Part shown: piece after piece, positions 54,508 to 64,000 of the stretch | Position numbering within the stretch: the stretch's first letter is position 1 | Layout: the number at the start of each line of letters is the position of its first letter | NCBI GenBank assembly: GCA_034401135.1 | Contig: JAWZSP010000007.1 | Coordinates: 1,860,001-1,924,000, forward strand | Direction of reading: 5' to 3' | Source of the DNA: Volutella citrinella | Taxonomy: Eukaryota > Ascomycota > Sordariomycetes > Hypocreales > Nectriaceae | Length of the DNA: 64,000 nt | Made by a program: the position numbers and the translations under genes | The notes under the pieces: model-generated | Databases searched by the model: none | What the model was told of the DNA's origin: nothing | Seen by the model: only the letters and a program-made list of their open reading frames with translations

Positions 54508-54521
54508 CTTATCTCCTTATC
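54508..54521. promoter_or_regulatory. Paired GATA motifs in the ammonium transporter promoter
   Basis: CTTATC occurs at 54508-54513 and 54516-54521, two reverse-strand GATAAG sites 8 bp apart and about 120-133 bp upstream of the start codon. Fungal ammonium permease genes are classic AreA/NIT2 targets, so the pair fits nitrogen-starvation control. Confidence 0.7.
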
Positions 54522-54561
54522 GCAAGCCGCCGAGGAGGCTGAGACAGCTCGGGATGGTAAA

Positions 54562-54568
54562 TATAAAG
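54562..54568 (+). promoter_or_regulatory. TATA-like element of the ammonium transporter gene
   Basis: TATAAAG lies 73-79 bp upstream of the ATG at 54641 and 41 bp after the GATA pair. Confidence 0.55.
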
Positions 54569-54640
54569 AGGAGGACCGCTCGGGCAGCCATCGATTGAGC
54601 CTAAAGCTGTTTGTGCCTGGTCGTACCTGCAGCTGACATC

Positions 54641-56224
54641 ATGGCGGACTCGGTGCTCAAAGACTGGGAGGCCTGCGACAAGATTGACACCTTGTTCATC
54701 TTCGTCTGCACCTGCATCTGCTGGACAATCGTCCCAACGGTATTTACCCCATGCCAGCTCATTGACGACGCAATTTGAGTGGTGGATGACTAACGTAAAC
54801 AGGTGGGCATCGCATATGGCGGCTACTCGTGGAAGCGCAACGGGCTGGCGTCTGCGCTGCCAGCGCTGCTGGTCATCATGACATGCTCCGTCCAGTGGTG
54901 GATACTGGGCTACACGTTGGCATACGGCGACGGCGGCGCCATTTATGGCAACCTGGAGCACGTCTTCCATCGGGGCGTGCTCGCCCAGCCCATCGGCACC
55001 ATCCCGGCGCTTCTGTTCAGCAATTTCCAGCTCGTGTTTGAGGCCACTGTGTGCGCCATCGCCGTTGGCGGGTTCGTCGAGAGGGGCCGCCTGCTCCCGA
55101 TAATTCCATTCATCTTTGTGAGCCATGCGCGATTGCTCACAGATGACCGCTTGCTGATTCTGTCTAGCTCTGGGCAACGTTTATTTACTGTCCTCTCGCG
55201 CATATGGTTTGGGGAGGAGGATTCTTGGGGGAAACACTTGGGGCGCTCGACTTTGCAGGAGGTATTTGATGACCGGTTGATCTGTCTCATAAACCCTTCG
55301 CTGACCTCAAACTCCGCAGGTACTCCTGTCCACGTCTGTTCGGGAGCAACGGCTACAGCCGTGAGCCTTTACCTCTCCTACCCCGTGGCACGCTCTCGCC
55401 GCGTGGGCGCCCGGACTCCCGCACACATTCGACTCCATCGGCCCGGCAACTCCTTCTACCAGCTGCTGGCCATGATCATCATCTGGGGCTCCTGGCTCGC
55501 GTTTGATGCGGGCACCACTCTGACCCTGTCATTCCAGTCCATGATGGCTCTCACCGTGACAAACCTCTGCGCCTCCTCGGGGGCACTGACCTGGGGGCTG
55601 ATGACCTTCTTCGAGACGGGCCGCTGGTCTGTCGACTCCATCTTCATGGGCGCCATCTCCGGCCTTGTCATGATTACTCCGTCGGCCGGCTTCATCGACC
55701 TGACGACTTCCTTCTTTTTCGGCATCATCGGCTCATTGATCTGCCGGCAGGCCCTGCGAATCAAATTCACCGACTGGGCGAGACGGTGGCGGTGGGTTGA
55801 TAACGGAGACACTTTTGCGACGCACTGTGTTGGCGGCATCGCTGCTACAATCTGCACAGGATTGTTCGCCCAAAAGAAGGTGGCAGCCTACGGCGGCGTC
55901 GACATTGAGGGTGGCGTCCTTTTCGACGGAAACGCGAAGCAGGTTCTCATCCAGGTTGCAGAGGCTTCCATTGGCCTTGTTTGGTCGGCTGCGGGATCTT
56001 TTCTTATCATGACCTTGATCGACAGCGTCCCGGGGCTTGAGGTGTTGGCAACGGACAAGTAAGTTGCGGTTCGGGCTTTTGTTTTTGGTCTCTACTAACC
56101 TCAGTGAAGACACATCGCCGCAGGCCTCGACATGAATGAGACGGAAGAAACTCTGTGTGAGTTTGACCACCCCGATGAGGAAGACTACTGCCCTCTAGAC
56201 ACTGGTTCGTTGCAGCTAGAATGA
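54641..56224 (+). CDS. Ammonium transporter (Amt/Mep family)
   Basis: Five exons (54641-54739, 54803-55117, 55168-55261, 55320-56058, 56110-56224) give 453 residues, about 11 membrane helices. Conserved pore residues are present: Asp166 in LGALDFAGG, the first pore His174 in [13 protein letters not shown], and the second, His338, in [18 protein letters not shown]. The last junction uses a weak AAG acceptor ending 56109, which keeps the tail in frame ([22 protein letters not shown]); two other AGs give early stops. The short N-terminus and THCVGG pore variant set it apart from standard MepA, where VHGxGG is usual. It imports ammonium at the plasma membrane. A few uncommon residues follow the first pore His (CSGATA). 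Confidence 0.92.
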
Positions 56225-56517
56225 GGGCGCAGGGAGCAAGCTTGGGGAGTTGATTTTCCCCGACAACAGCCACCATGTCAATTCTGATGGGAGGTGCGAT
56301 TCGGACATGGACATGAGGTCGGCACTTCCTTTGTCGTAGATCCTAAAAATGGAAACTGCTCCGTTAATGCCACGCGGGGTCACTATTTAGATAGCAGGAG
56401 CATGATAGAAATCAATCATAGAATAGTAACTTGGAGGCAAGTATTTGTACCATATTATTGATGTACCGTAAAAGCTATGAAAGAACTAATCTGCCCCTAC
56501 TTTCCATCATGTTCAGT
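56225..56517. other. Convergent intergenic region
   Basis: AT-rich stretch between two 3' ends, no feature. Confidence 0.4.
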
Positions 56518-57817
56518 CTAATTGTTAAAGCTTGTCACTGAAGACTTGCTACTTCCTACTTCGACTTGCACGGTCTGCTTTGGGTGCCCCGGGTTCAACG
56601 CCAGTGGCAGCTCGTCATCGACCCCGGCCAGGGAACCGCCCCTCGTTCCATCTCGCTTCGACTTCCCCCCCTTGACCTCTCGCTCGACCTTGACTTCTAT
56701 TTCAGTACGTCGGTGGATGACCAGCTCATCGGGCGAATCGGAGTCGTCGTCAGGAAACTGATTTCCGCGAGCAACCTTTGATCGGTTTGTCAGCTGAACG
56801 CCATTGCCGTGGGCCCACGTCGATCGATCGTGCTGGCTGTGGCTGCCGCTTTGGCCATTGGTGTGATGGTTTCCTGAATGCGACATTGAGGGGTAGTTGT
56901 CATCGGCTTGGCCTCGTGCCAAGCGAGTGATCAGCTTGGCCATGGACATTTCGATGTTTAGTTTGACCATGTAGGCTACCGGGTGGAACTGGATGTACAC
57001 AACTTGGTTTGGAAGTGACATCAACCCGATTAGCATTGCCTGTGTACAGTTAGATTTGCCACGAGAAAGGTAGAGCGGGTCCAATCTTACATCCATGAGG
57101 ATAGAAACGAACATGAGCTTAGCGTTGAACCCAACCAAAGGCTCATACTTCTTCAAGTTGTGTTGCTCGAGTAGTCGCTTCTTCACAATCCGCAGGAAAT
57201 ACCAATTCAGTCCAGCGTCGATAATCATGATAAGGATTTTCGAGATTCGGTCCCAGACATCGTTTATTCGGACAAAGCTTGGGGCGATGTTAGCGATGAA
57301 AGTGAGACAAGCACTGGGAGGTAGCGTACGTCGGATGAACCGGTGGCACGACATGAGCCGGGATCCAGATGCAGAATACAGCAACGTTGATGAGAGTGAT
57401 GGCGACTGCGGTGCCCCATTTAAGTTTCCGGATAGTGCTCTGGTGCTCGGCAATAATCGCAATGCGGTTGACGATGATCTGCATGAGCAGTTGAACTTCG
57501 AAAACGTAACAAAATAGGATGAAAAAGAGGGTCGGCACACTTTGGGCGGATAGCTGTTAGTGATTTGGTTTTCAAAAGATGGCGGAAGCCTGGAGAACTT
57601 ACGTCGGCCCAATGATGCCATCAAGGAACACCCATCCCACAATACCAATAGCCAGATTCGCGACAATTTCACCCCAGACCATGTAAATGTACGCGCTGCG
57701 CAGCGGGTTGCGATTCCTCCTCGTCTGCTTAAAGGCCTCCCATACTGTTAGAAGACCGAAGCCCAAGGTAAAGCCAGCAGCCACAGAGGCGACCTTGATG
57801 TCGCCGGTAGACGACAT
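56518..57817 (-). CDS. Fungal seven-transmembrane integral membrane protein
   Basis: Four exons (57817-57603, 57539-57330, 57277-57091, 57039-56518) give 377 residues. Helices: VASVAAGFTLGFGLLTVWEA, YMVWGEIVANLAIGIVGWVFLDGII, VPTLFFILFCYVFEVQLLMQII, WGTAVAITLINVAVFCIWIPA, ILIMIIDAGLNWYFLRIV, LMFVSILMD-AMLIGLMSL and one more before residue 250. The tail (about residues 250-377) is hydrophilic, rich in Ser, His and acidic patches. This layout matches uncharacterised fungal integral membrane proteins with a 7TM body. The 51-nt intron 57090-57040 has no stop. Function is unknown; receptor or transporter cannot be told apart. Confidence 0.83.
57040..57090 (-). other. Stop-free 51-nt intron in the 7TM gene
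   Basis: Donor GAT|GTAAGA, acceptor ACACAG|GCA, phase 0. Retention would add 17 polar residues in the middle of a membrane helix; splicing gives a continuous helix, so it is normally removed. Confidence 0.8.
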
Positions 57818-59042
57818 GGCGGGCTGCGGAATGGAGCTGAGAGATGGGACGGGGGAGAGCAAGAGCACTGGCGCGAGAGCAGGACCCGAGAACACGGTTG
57901 ACACCACCAGGGGCCAGGGGCCTACGGGGTCCTTTATTGCGACGGCAGATCGCCGGTGCATCAACCCCCAGATTGATCCATGCAGGCGGTCAGTGGAGTT
58001 GTTCAAACGGGTCTGCAGATTGTGGATACTGTTTTGATGAATAGCCAGAGAAGCCATCTCGACAACTCCAAGCCGGACTATCAGACCATCTATGTTCTGA
58101 GCTAGACTGGTCATAAGATTAAGGGCCGTTAGCTTCTCGAATGCTTCTTGCCACCCGTTCCTGGAGCCACGAGGCCCTGCAATGCTCCATCGCTGCCCCT
58201 GACATCGGCATCCGGCCAGTTTTTCACGTGGTCCTCGTATGGCCTTAGCCCGCCTCTCTCGGGCCAATTTGCCGTTTCTGCCTCGGGTCGCATGCAATTG
58301 GCCCGTGGTTGGCTGTCGGAGCCTGTCAAGTTTCTCTAGCGCCTCGCCTTGGTTGCGCAGCTGCGGCTCCAAGTATACACGGCGGGAGCTATTCCGAGGG
58401 TTTCCCCACTCTTTGTCCGTCGTGGCTTCGGGAAACCTGAGTCAGGCACTTCGCTTGAGCTGCTTCGCTTGGCCGCAAAAAGGTTGTTCGCCGACCGGAC
58501 GGTGCTGCCATTGTGGAAAAAATCCCCGCCTTTTTGCGCTATGACACTGCGCAGGGTCCTCGTCGACACGGAGCTCCAGCTTGGCATTTCATTCTCGGCC
58601 GACGGATGTCCATGGGTCAATCTTGGCAGCCAGATCTAGCTATGGGTCCGAAGCCTCAACGTTCTCACCCACTGAGTTCCTCCCCGAAATGGCCCGAGTG
58701 GCTTGAATTCCGTATTGTTTATCCTATGGTCGATGATTCGAGTACAAAGTTCTAGTAAATCACTAGGTCCTAAATTCGAGCCCTGGAGCAGTGGCGGCAA
58801 CAGCTCTCTTGTGCACATGGCTTTCAGAGGACCAGTGATGCCCAGTGATGCCGCTTAGCCCTTTTGGGGCATCTAGTCTCTCCATCTTGCTCCCAACTGG
58901 CTACAGCTGCCGCCACAGCACCAAAATAGGCTACCTGCTTCGACCTCTAGCATTTGTTGGATGATCCACTATCGCAAAGTCGCTTGCTGCGTCTTTTTCC
59001 CACCTAGTCCTCAACAACAAGTTTGCACCCATATCTGCTGCC
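57818..59042. other. Divergent promoter region of the 7TM and SBPase-like genes
   Basis: 1.2 kb with no supported gene. Frames here are short and overlap on both strands. Confidence 0.5.
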
Positions 59043-60059
59043 ATGGTCCATGCTCAGCCCCAAGAATCGCTTAGCGACATAGCTCGCCATCTGCAATCGC
59101 TCCTCCCGGAGTCGAGGCATTGGCTTGCTACTTCGGTCCTCCCAGATCTCTTGGACGCCGTCTCGAAAATCGGGGAGCAACTCAGAGCAGCCCGGGATGT
59201 TTCCCTGGCCGGCTCTGCAAATGCATTCGGCGACGATCAGCTCAACGTCGATGTCCTGGCCGAGGAAACTCTGCGCGACGCCATCGCCAAGAGCCCGGCC
59301 ATCGTAACTGCGAGCAGCGAAGAAGACCCCGTGGAACGCCCTGCGAGAGATGGTGAGGCTGCCTCTCGCTCAGTTGTGGCATCCGAGGAGTACACTGTCG
59401 CCTTCGACCCCTTGGATGGGAGCTCCATCATTGCTCCCAACTGGTCCGTCGGCACAATCATCGGTATCTGGGATGGCCCATCCGCCATCGGCCAGAACCC
59501 GGCCGAGAAGCAAGTCGCATCAGTCCTCGGCGTATTTGGCCCGCGAACAAGTGCCATTGTCGCCTTGAAAGTCCCCGGAGGCCCCCCCGCGTGCCTCGAA
59601 ATCGCCCTCAGTCTTGGTAAGGAGGGCAGGCAGGAAATCACTCGGCCTTCCATTCAACTCGCCTTGCCGCCCTTCAAGACGAGATACTTCGCCCCCGCCA
59701 ACCTCCGTGCGGCTGCCGAGGATGACCGCTATATGAAGCTTGTCAGCGGTTTCATCAAGGACAAGTACACCTTGAGGTACTCGGGTGGTCTTATCCCGGA
59801 CGTTGTGCATGCCCTCGTCAAGGGACACGGCGTATACATCTCGCCAGTTACCGCTCAGAGCAAAGCGAAGCTAAGACGGCTCTATGAACTCTGCCCAGTC
59901 GCAATGGTGATTGAATGTGCTGGCGGAAAGGCCATTGATCCTGCGGATGGAAGGAGAATCCTCGACGTTGCCACTCAAAACTGCGACGAAAGGGCTGGAC
60001 TGGTCTGTGGAACGTCGGCCGATGTTGAGGCCGTTAAGGAGGCCCTCGTGACGAATTAA
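59043..60059 (+). CDS. Sedoheptulose-1,7-bisphosphatase-like (FBPase family) enzyme
   Basis: Intronless, 338 residues. It belongs to the FBPase/SBPase fold: metal site ASSEEDP (93-95), FDPLDGSSII (Asp122, Asp125) and the late AMVIECAGGKAID, carrying the third metal Glu. The substrate strand YTLRYSGGLIPDVVHALVKGHGVYI resembles SBPase (TGGMVPDV in plants) more than fungal FBPase (VGSMVADVHRTL). The N-terminal AMP-binding region of FBPase is replaced, so AMP inhibition is unlikely. No chloroplast or mitochondrial target peptide is seen, so it is probably cytosolic and feeds the pentose phosphate/ribose route by dephosphorylating SBP. Related genes are known in some ascomycetes. The normal gluconeogenic FBPase is not in the window. 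Confidence 0.88.
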   Translation: MVHAQPQESLSDIARHLQSLLPESRHWLATSVLPDLLDAVSKIGEQLRAARDVSLAGSANAFGDDQLNVDVLAEETLRDAIAKSPAIVTASSEEDPVERPARDGEAASRSVVASEEYTVAFDPLDGSSIIAPNWSVGTIIGIWDGPSAIGQNPAEKQVASVLGVFGPRTSAIVALKVPGGPPACLEIALSLGKEGRQEITRPSIQLALPPFKTRYFAPANLRAAAEDDRYMKLVSGFIKDKYTLRYSGGLIPDVVHALVKGHGVYISPVTAQSKAKLRRLYELCPVAMVIECAGGKAIDPADGRRILDVATQNCDERAGLVCGTSADVEAVKEALVTN

Positions 60060-61554
60060 ATGGAAATTACTGGCTCAAGAATTCTTTTAGTGATAGACTC
60101 AACGCACAAGACATCAGGAAGCGGGGCGGTCATGAATACAGCCCTATGGCTCTTGCGATCTAGACCCTTGACTCCTTTCCTTGGATGTCTTAAATTCGCA
60201 GGTAAACGGCCCGAGGGGGGCTATAATTATCACAGGGTGCTAGTCGTGACATCAAATAGGGATGCCTAATATCAAATCGCTTCGATTCAGCTCCCAGGCT
60301 CTACTATTGAAATAGCAGCGGCTCGAGGTTACAAAAATCATAAGACCGATATTTCTCCCAGCGTCTTGTCCATGTAAGTTAGATAGTTTCCTGCTCTGTG
60401 CATTCTAGACTGTATACTGACAGCATGGAATCCAACCACTGCACTGAGCGGGCGCTTAGAATCTTGTCAAAGTCCATAGAGCTCCAGAACGCGGCAACTT
60501 GACCAGTTTGCACGGACCTATTGCCACCCAACATGGTTGATGCCAAGTCTACATGCATGATGCAGAATGGGCCTCAGCTGAAAAGGCCCATGCGAGGATT
60601 CTCGTACGAGTTGTGGGTCAAAAATAAAAACATTTGTCTTTCCGCCATCCGATATGGTTCGTCACCAGCCGCGATTTGAACGTTGGCGGTTGATCTGCGT
60701 AGATGGAGACGATCAGATCTGCTAACAGCATCGACGCCCGCCAAGACTTGGGTGATGGAGTCTATTGTGCCCTTTCGGCTATTTACGAGACAAATCAGTC
60801 TCGATCCTGGGCCACAGGGCTCGAGAACAGGGGCCGGTATCTGTCTGCATATCTTGGTCAACTTGGGTTAACCTGGGCCCTGAAGATCAGCGCCCTTGGG
60901 GACAGGGCATCTGTTCCGTGTGGTTCATCTGCAGAGCGAGCATTCCAGGCTACCATTTGGATTTGCCGTTCTGAGCCTCCTTGCCAGGCCTCTGCAGCTT
61001 TACTTGAGACTGTTTCGCCTTGGCCATTCGGCCCGTCAACCCTAACAGCGGCGCCCGGGGCAAGCCGAGACCAACGACGTGTCCATTTTTATCCTGGATC
61101 GAGGCAAGCCATCACGGGCTGCAGATAATCAATCACGTTGCAAGCTGCCGTTTCACAGCTGAAGGAACCTTCCGAGACTAGGTCGGGGGCGAGACTCCTC
61201 GAGGCACCCACAGCAGGCAGACATATTTCTCAGATTGTGAGACATAAACTTCGCCCAGCCAATTAGACTGCTTGGCCCAGAATGCTTCTGGAATGCTCAG
61301 CAAGCTTCCCCCCGAACTCTGGAGCTGTCCGCCCGGGAATAGACAGGGTAATGTTGCCCACGAGGCAACTACCGGAGCTAGAGCTCAAGATCACGTCAAA
61401 ATTGACCTACATTGGTGCAAGCAGCCGAGTATAAAGGACAGGCCATTGCCCGCCATCTCATTTCTTCTGCCACTCACACAACATCCGACAACTCCAACAT
61501 CACAACGAGTATTCCACACAAGCCTCTCTCTCTCACCAGCCTCTCTACATCAAA
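60060..61554. other. Intergenic region upstream of the secreted protein
   Basis: No convincing frame. It holds the promoter of the secreted protein, including the TATA element listed. Confidence 0.5.
61430..61437 (+). promoter_or_regulatory. TATA element of the secreted protein gene
   Basis: TATAAAGG lies about 120 bp upstream of the ATG at 61555, followed by a C/A-rich leader typical of strongly expressed fungal genes. Confidence 0.65.
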
Positions 61555-62328
61555 ATGAAGTTCTCCAACATCATCTTCCTCGCCACCGCTGCCCTCGCAG
61601 TGCCGGCTCCCAAGGACGCTCCCAGAGACGCACCCAAGTACACAGCCGTGGGGGCCATCGCAGAGGCCGTTGTAACACTCGACGCAGCTACCAAGGTCGA
61701 CCTCTCTGCTATTGGTGAGTTTTCCTGAGAAGTTCCAGTTCGCCGAGCCACATCTCTAATCTTCTCCGCAGTCGAGGCAGTCGGCAGCCTCCAAGGCAGC
61801 ACCCAGACCGCAGTGAACGAGATCCAAGGGACACTGAAGCAGTACCTGGCAGATGTCAAGGGCGCCCTCAACATTGCCGCCAATGTCGTCGCTAGCGTCA
61901 CCGTCAACGCAGCCGGAGGCGTTGCTGTGCAGGCCAAGGGCTTGACCCAGCAACAGATTGCCGAGCTCAACGACGCGCTGATCCAAGCCACCCTCATCGT
62001 CAAAAACGCGGGTGCCGCGGTTGCCGCCATCGAGGCGAAGGCCACGCCCGCCGTCAAGGCATTCGTTCGCGCGGAGCTCGGCGCGGTGAAGACGGCTGTC
62101 AGCGCCTTCACAGCGCCCCTGCTGCAGTTTGTCACCGCCGTCGAAGAGACCTGTGCCTCGAACCCAGCTGGCCCCAGCGTCGTTGCTCTCGATGCGTCTC
62201 TCGGGCTTGCTATCAAGGTCGTCAAGAATCTCATTCTCACCATTGGCCTACCCAACTGTCTTCCAAACCTCAGCGGCCTGATTAACCTTGGCCTGGGACT
62301 TGGCCTTGGTCTGGGAATTGGCAAATAA
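61555..62328 (+). CDS. Small secreted helical protein
   Basis: Exons 61555-61714 and 61772-62328 (57-nt intron) give 238 residues. A clear signal peptide (MKFSNIIFLATAALAVPAPK) with likely cleavage after ALA is followed by a Pro/Lys/Asp-rich pro-like piece (KDAPRDAPK). The mature part is Ala/Val-rich and helical, rich in small residues, with only two Cys (EETCASN and LPNCLPN), which could pair. The C-terminus is a hydrophobic Gly-Leu repeat ending GLGLGLGLGIGK. Similar composition is seen in fungal surface proteins, but no domain is recognised. Its role at the cell surface or as an effector is conjecture. Confidence 0.85.
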
Positions 62329-64000
62329 TGATGTGATGCTCGCCTGGGGGCTATGAATTTCTACTGATGAATGAACACGACAACAAAGTTAGCTTAGTTT
62401 CTGATGCGATGGGAGCTTTTCCATCTACGTTCTTCCAATTAGCTTCGCGAATATGATCAATTCATCTTTGAAAAATAAATGACCTCTGCTATAAGCTATG
62501 ACAATTTGATGCTGTGCAATCAAGGAGGGGACAGGATTTGAAGCCGACTCGACGTTTCGTTGCCTTCCTCCATCTAGTATGCAGCTGACCGGTGAATTCT
62601 TTTTACTAGGTTCCTTGAGCTCCGGGATACCATGAGCCATGGTGCAGTCTGCTGATGACCTGCAACATCCCACCTGACACCTGTTGGCTTTGTAACCGGG
62701 AAGAGAAATCTCATAAGCACTTATCAGACGCCTCACGCTGAGCATTGTAGAGGGTTGAGAGAACGGAAGCGGCCACTCTCCTGGTTTTCTTGCCAGAATT
62801 CCTCTTGCAGCTTGTCAGGCAACTGGTGAGAAATGTCAAATGCATGGTTTCCTGAACACCACTAAGGACGCCGAAGCATCTACAGGGTTCTTGGAGGAAG
62901 CACACTTCAATTTGTTTAAAACAGCTAATGGTATTGTGAGGACTGTGAGTTCTTCCGCCAGTAGAGGCTGAGAGAGATTGTTTGAATGAGCGAATATCCG
63001 ACAATGAGAATAACAGTTGACAAATACGCGGCGTCACCTGCTATGCAAGACAAATTCTAACATTTCTTGCCACCTTGCCAATAATTTTAGTAACGACGTT
63101 ATTTGGCTCGATTTCGGCGAGCAAACCTCCACAAGATCCGTAGTCGGTAGCATGGAGCTAAGATCCAAGGCTGGGATGGCACAATGAGGCTGAATCAGTC
63201 GGATATTTGAGACAGGTGTTTTGCCAAGGGTGTTGAATAGAAATTGAATTCTGACGTTCCCTCTGGGTATATGATTATACTAGCACAAGTGGGAGAGGGT
63301 TTAAGTATCATAGTCAATCATGCAGCTGGAAGGGACTAAGCGATTTAGTGTGTAGTCAACATCAGTCCAGGACAACGTTCCCTCCGTGACAGTTGAGGCG
63401 CATTGCGTGTGATTTACATATCGTTGATAGTCTATTGCATCTCGCTACCCTGAGGCTGTCAGCCCTCAGACAGAGGACCCCAGGAGTATCATTTTGTATC
63501 ATGCTGTAACATGATTTGAAGGCTTAGATAATATGGGATGCGAAAAAATAGCTGGGCAATTTTATCCTGGTTGATGGTTCACCAGTGAGGCGTCCTGAGT
63601 GTCAGACACCCGCCCCTCCGTGGGATTGGCTTCCAGGGGGCATAATAAGGTTAGGACAGAAAACAAGCTTACAAAGACGTCATGGGCCTTATCTTGACGG
63701 TATCAGAGGATTGAAATCGGCAGCAAGGGGACAAGGTGGTCAGTGGATGCGGCTACAAGTCGCTTTGCGGAGAACATGAGCGGCATGACCTGTTGCTGGA
63801 CGCGTCGTCGATGACTTCGCCACTTCTCGCACATCTGAGCCATTTACGAATGATAGGCGCGGTTCACGCCGCCCTGGTAGTGGTCGGCGCAAGGCCAAAA
63901 TGCACTTAAATGGCGCGTGCTCGGTGTGAGGTAGGCGCAGTAACCGGTCGGCGTATTATGCATATCTGCACTATTAAATCTGCATCCTCCATATCTACTC
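62329..64000. other. Intergenic region to the window edge
   Basis: AT-rich with no convincing frame. The last 200 bp are more GC-rich, and a gene may start beyond the edge. Confidence 0.5.

Larger units (their letters stand above)
53526..54640. other. Intergenic region upstream of the ammonium transporter
   Basis: It contains the transporter promoter. A frame at 53644-53892 (-) is too short and unrecognised to call. Apart from the GATA pair and TATA element listed, nothing is seen. Confidence 0.5.

Noticed and set aside
56104..56119. Acceptors CAG ending 56104 and CAG ending 56119 for the ammonium transporter's last intron
   Set aside because: Both give early stops (about 10 and 5 residues) and lose the acidic tail that resembles the family.
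58720..58800. Sequence resembling a tRNA T-arm (ATTCGAGCCC)
   Set aside because: I could not pair an acceptor stem or D and anticodon arms around it.

Overview
The window is nuclear DNA of a filamentous ascomycete, most likely a sordariomycete and possibly from the Hypocreales (an inference from gene content, not a search). Genes are monocistronic, on both strands, and about 0.2-4 kb apart. They are cut by short introns (48-180 nt) with GTRAGT-type donors, CTAAC/CTGAC-like branch sites and YAG acceptors. The content is typical of Pezizomycotina: an alpha-ketoglutarate xanthine dioxygenase (XanA), a fungal rhodopsin-type receptor, a GH5_12 glycolipid glucosidase and a PLOD-like glycosyltransferase. 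I see no rRNA, tRNA, CRISPR array, transposon or prophage. Where I call a spliced gene, the exon lengths sum to a multiple of three and rebuild the conserved protein across each junction.

Layout. 1-9.5 kb: conserved orphan protein (+), OHCU decarboxylase of uric acid breakdown (-), PRP19 spliceosomal ubiquitin ligase (+), and a RING protein with SUMO-interacting motifs (+). 10-15.2 kb: disordered basic/coiled-coil orphan (-), aldo/keto reductase (-), ribosome rescue factor DOM34 (-). 15.2-19.1 kb: large gap. 19.1-31.3 kb: WDR44/YMR102C-type WD40 protein (+), thioredoxin (-), ribosome assembly factor RRB1 (+), type II membrane glycosyltransferase (+), membrane-anchored orphan (+). 31.6-42.4 kb: xanA (-), a 4.2-kb gap, a rhodopsin-type 7TM protein (+), a second TauD-type dioxygenase (+). 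42.4-50.5 kb: GH5_12 sterol/ceramide glucosidase (-), MFS transporter (+), KHA1-type cation/proton antiporter (-). 50.5-64 kb: macro-domain protein (+), ammonium transporter (+), 7TM membrane protein (-), sedoheptulose-bisphosphatase-like enzyme (+), small secreted protein (+).

How the genes relate. Most are unrelated housekeeping genes. One theme recurs: XanA converts xanthine to urate, OHCU decarboxylase acts after urate oxidase, and the ammonium transporter imports the final nitrogen product. All three have GATA-factor (AreA/NIT2-type) motifs in their upstream regions, which suggests shared nitrogen-catabolite control without physical clustering. The less ordinary items are the SBPase-like enzyme, the two-SIM RING protein, the stand-alone macro-domain protein, a second Fe/2-oxoglutarate oxygenase of unknown substrate, and several unusual splice structures: stop-free 3n introns, a GC-AG intron, and 11-, 13- and 15-nt exons.
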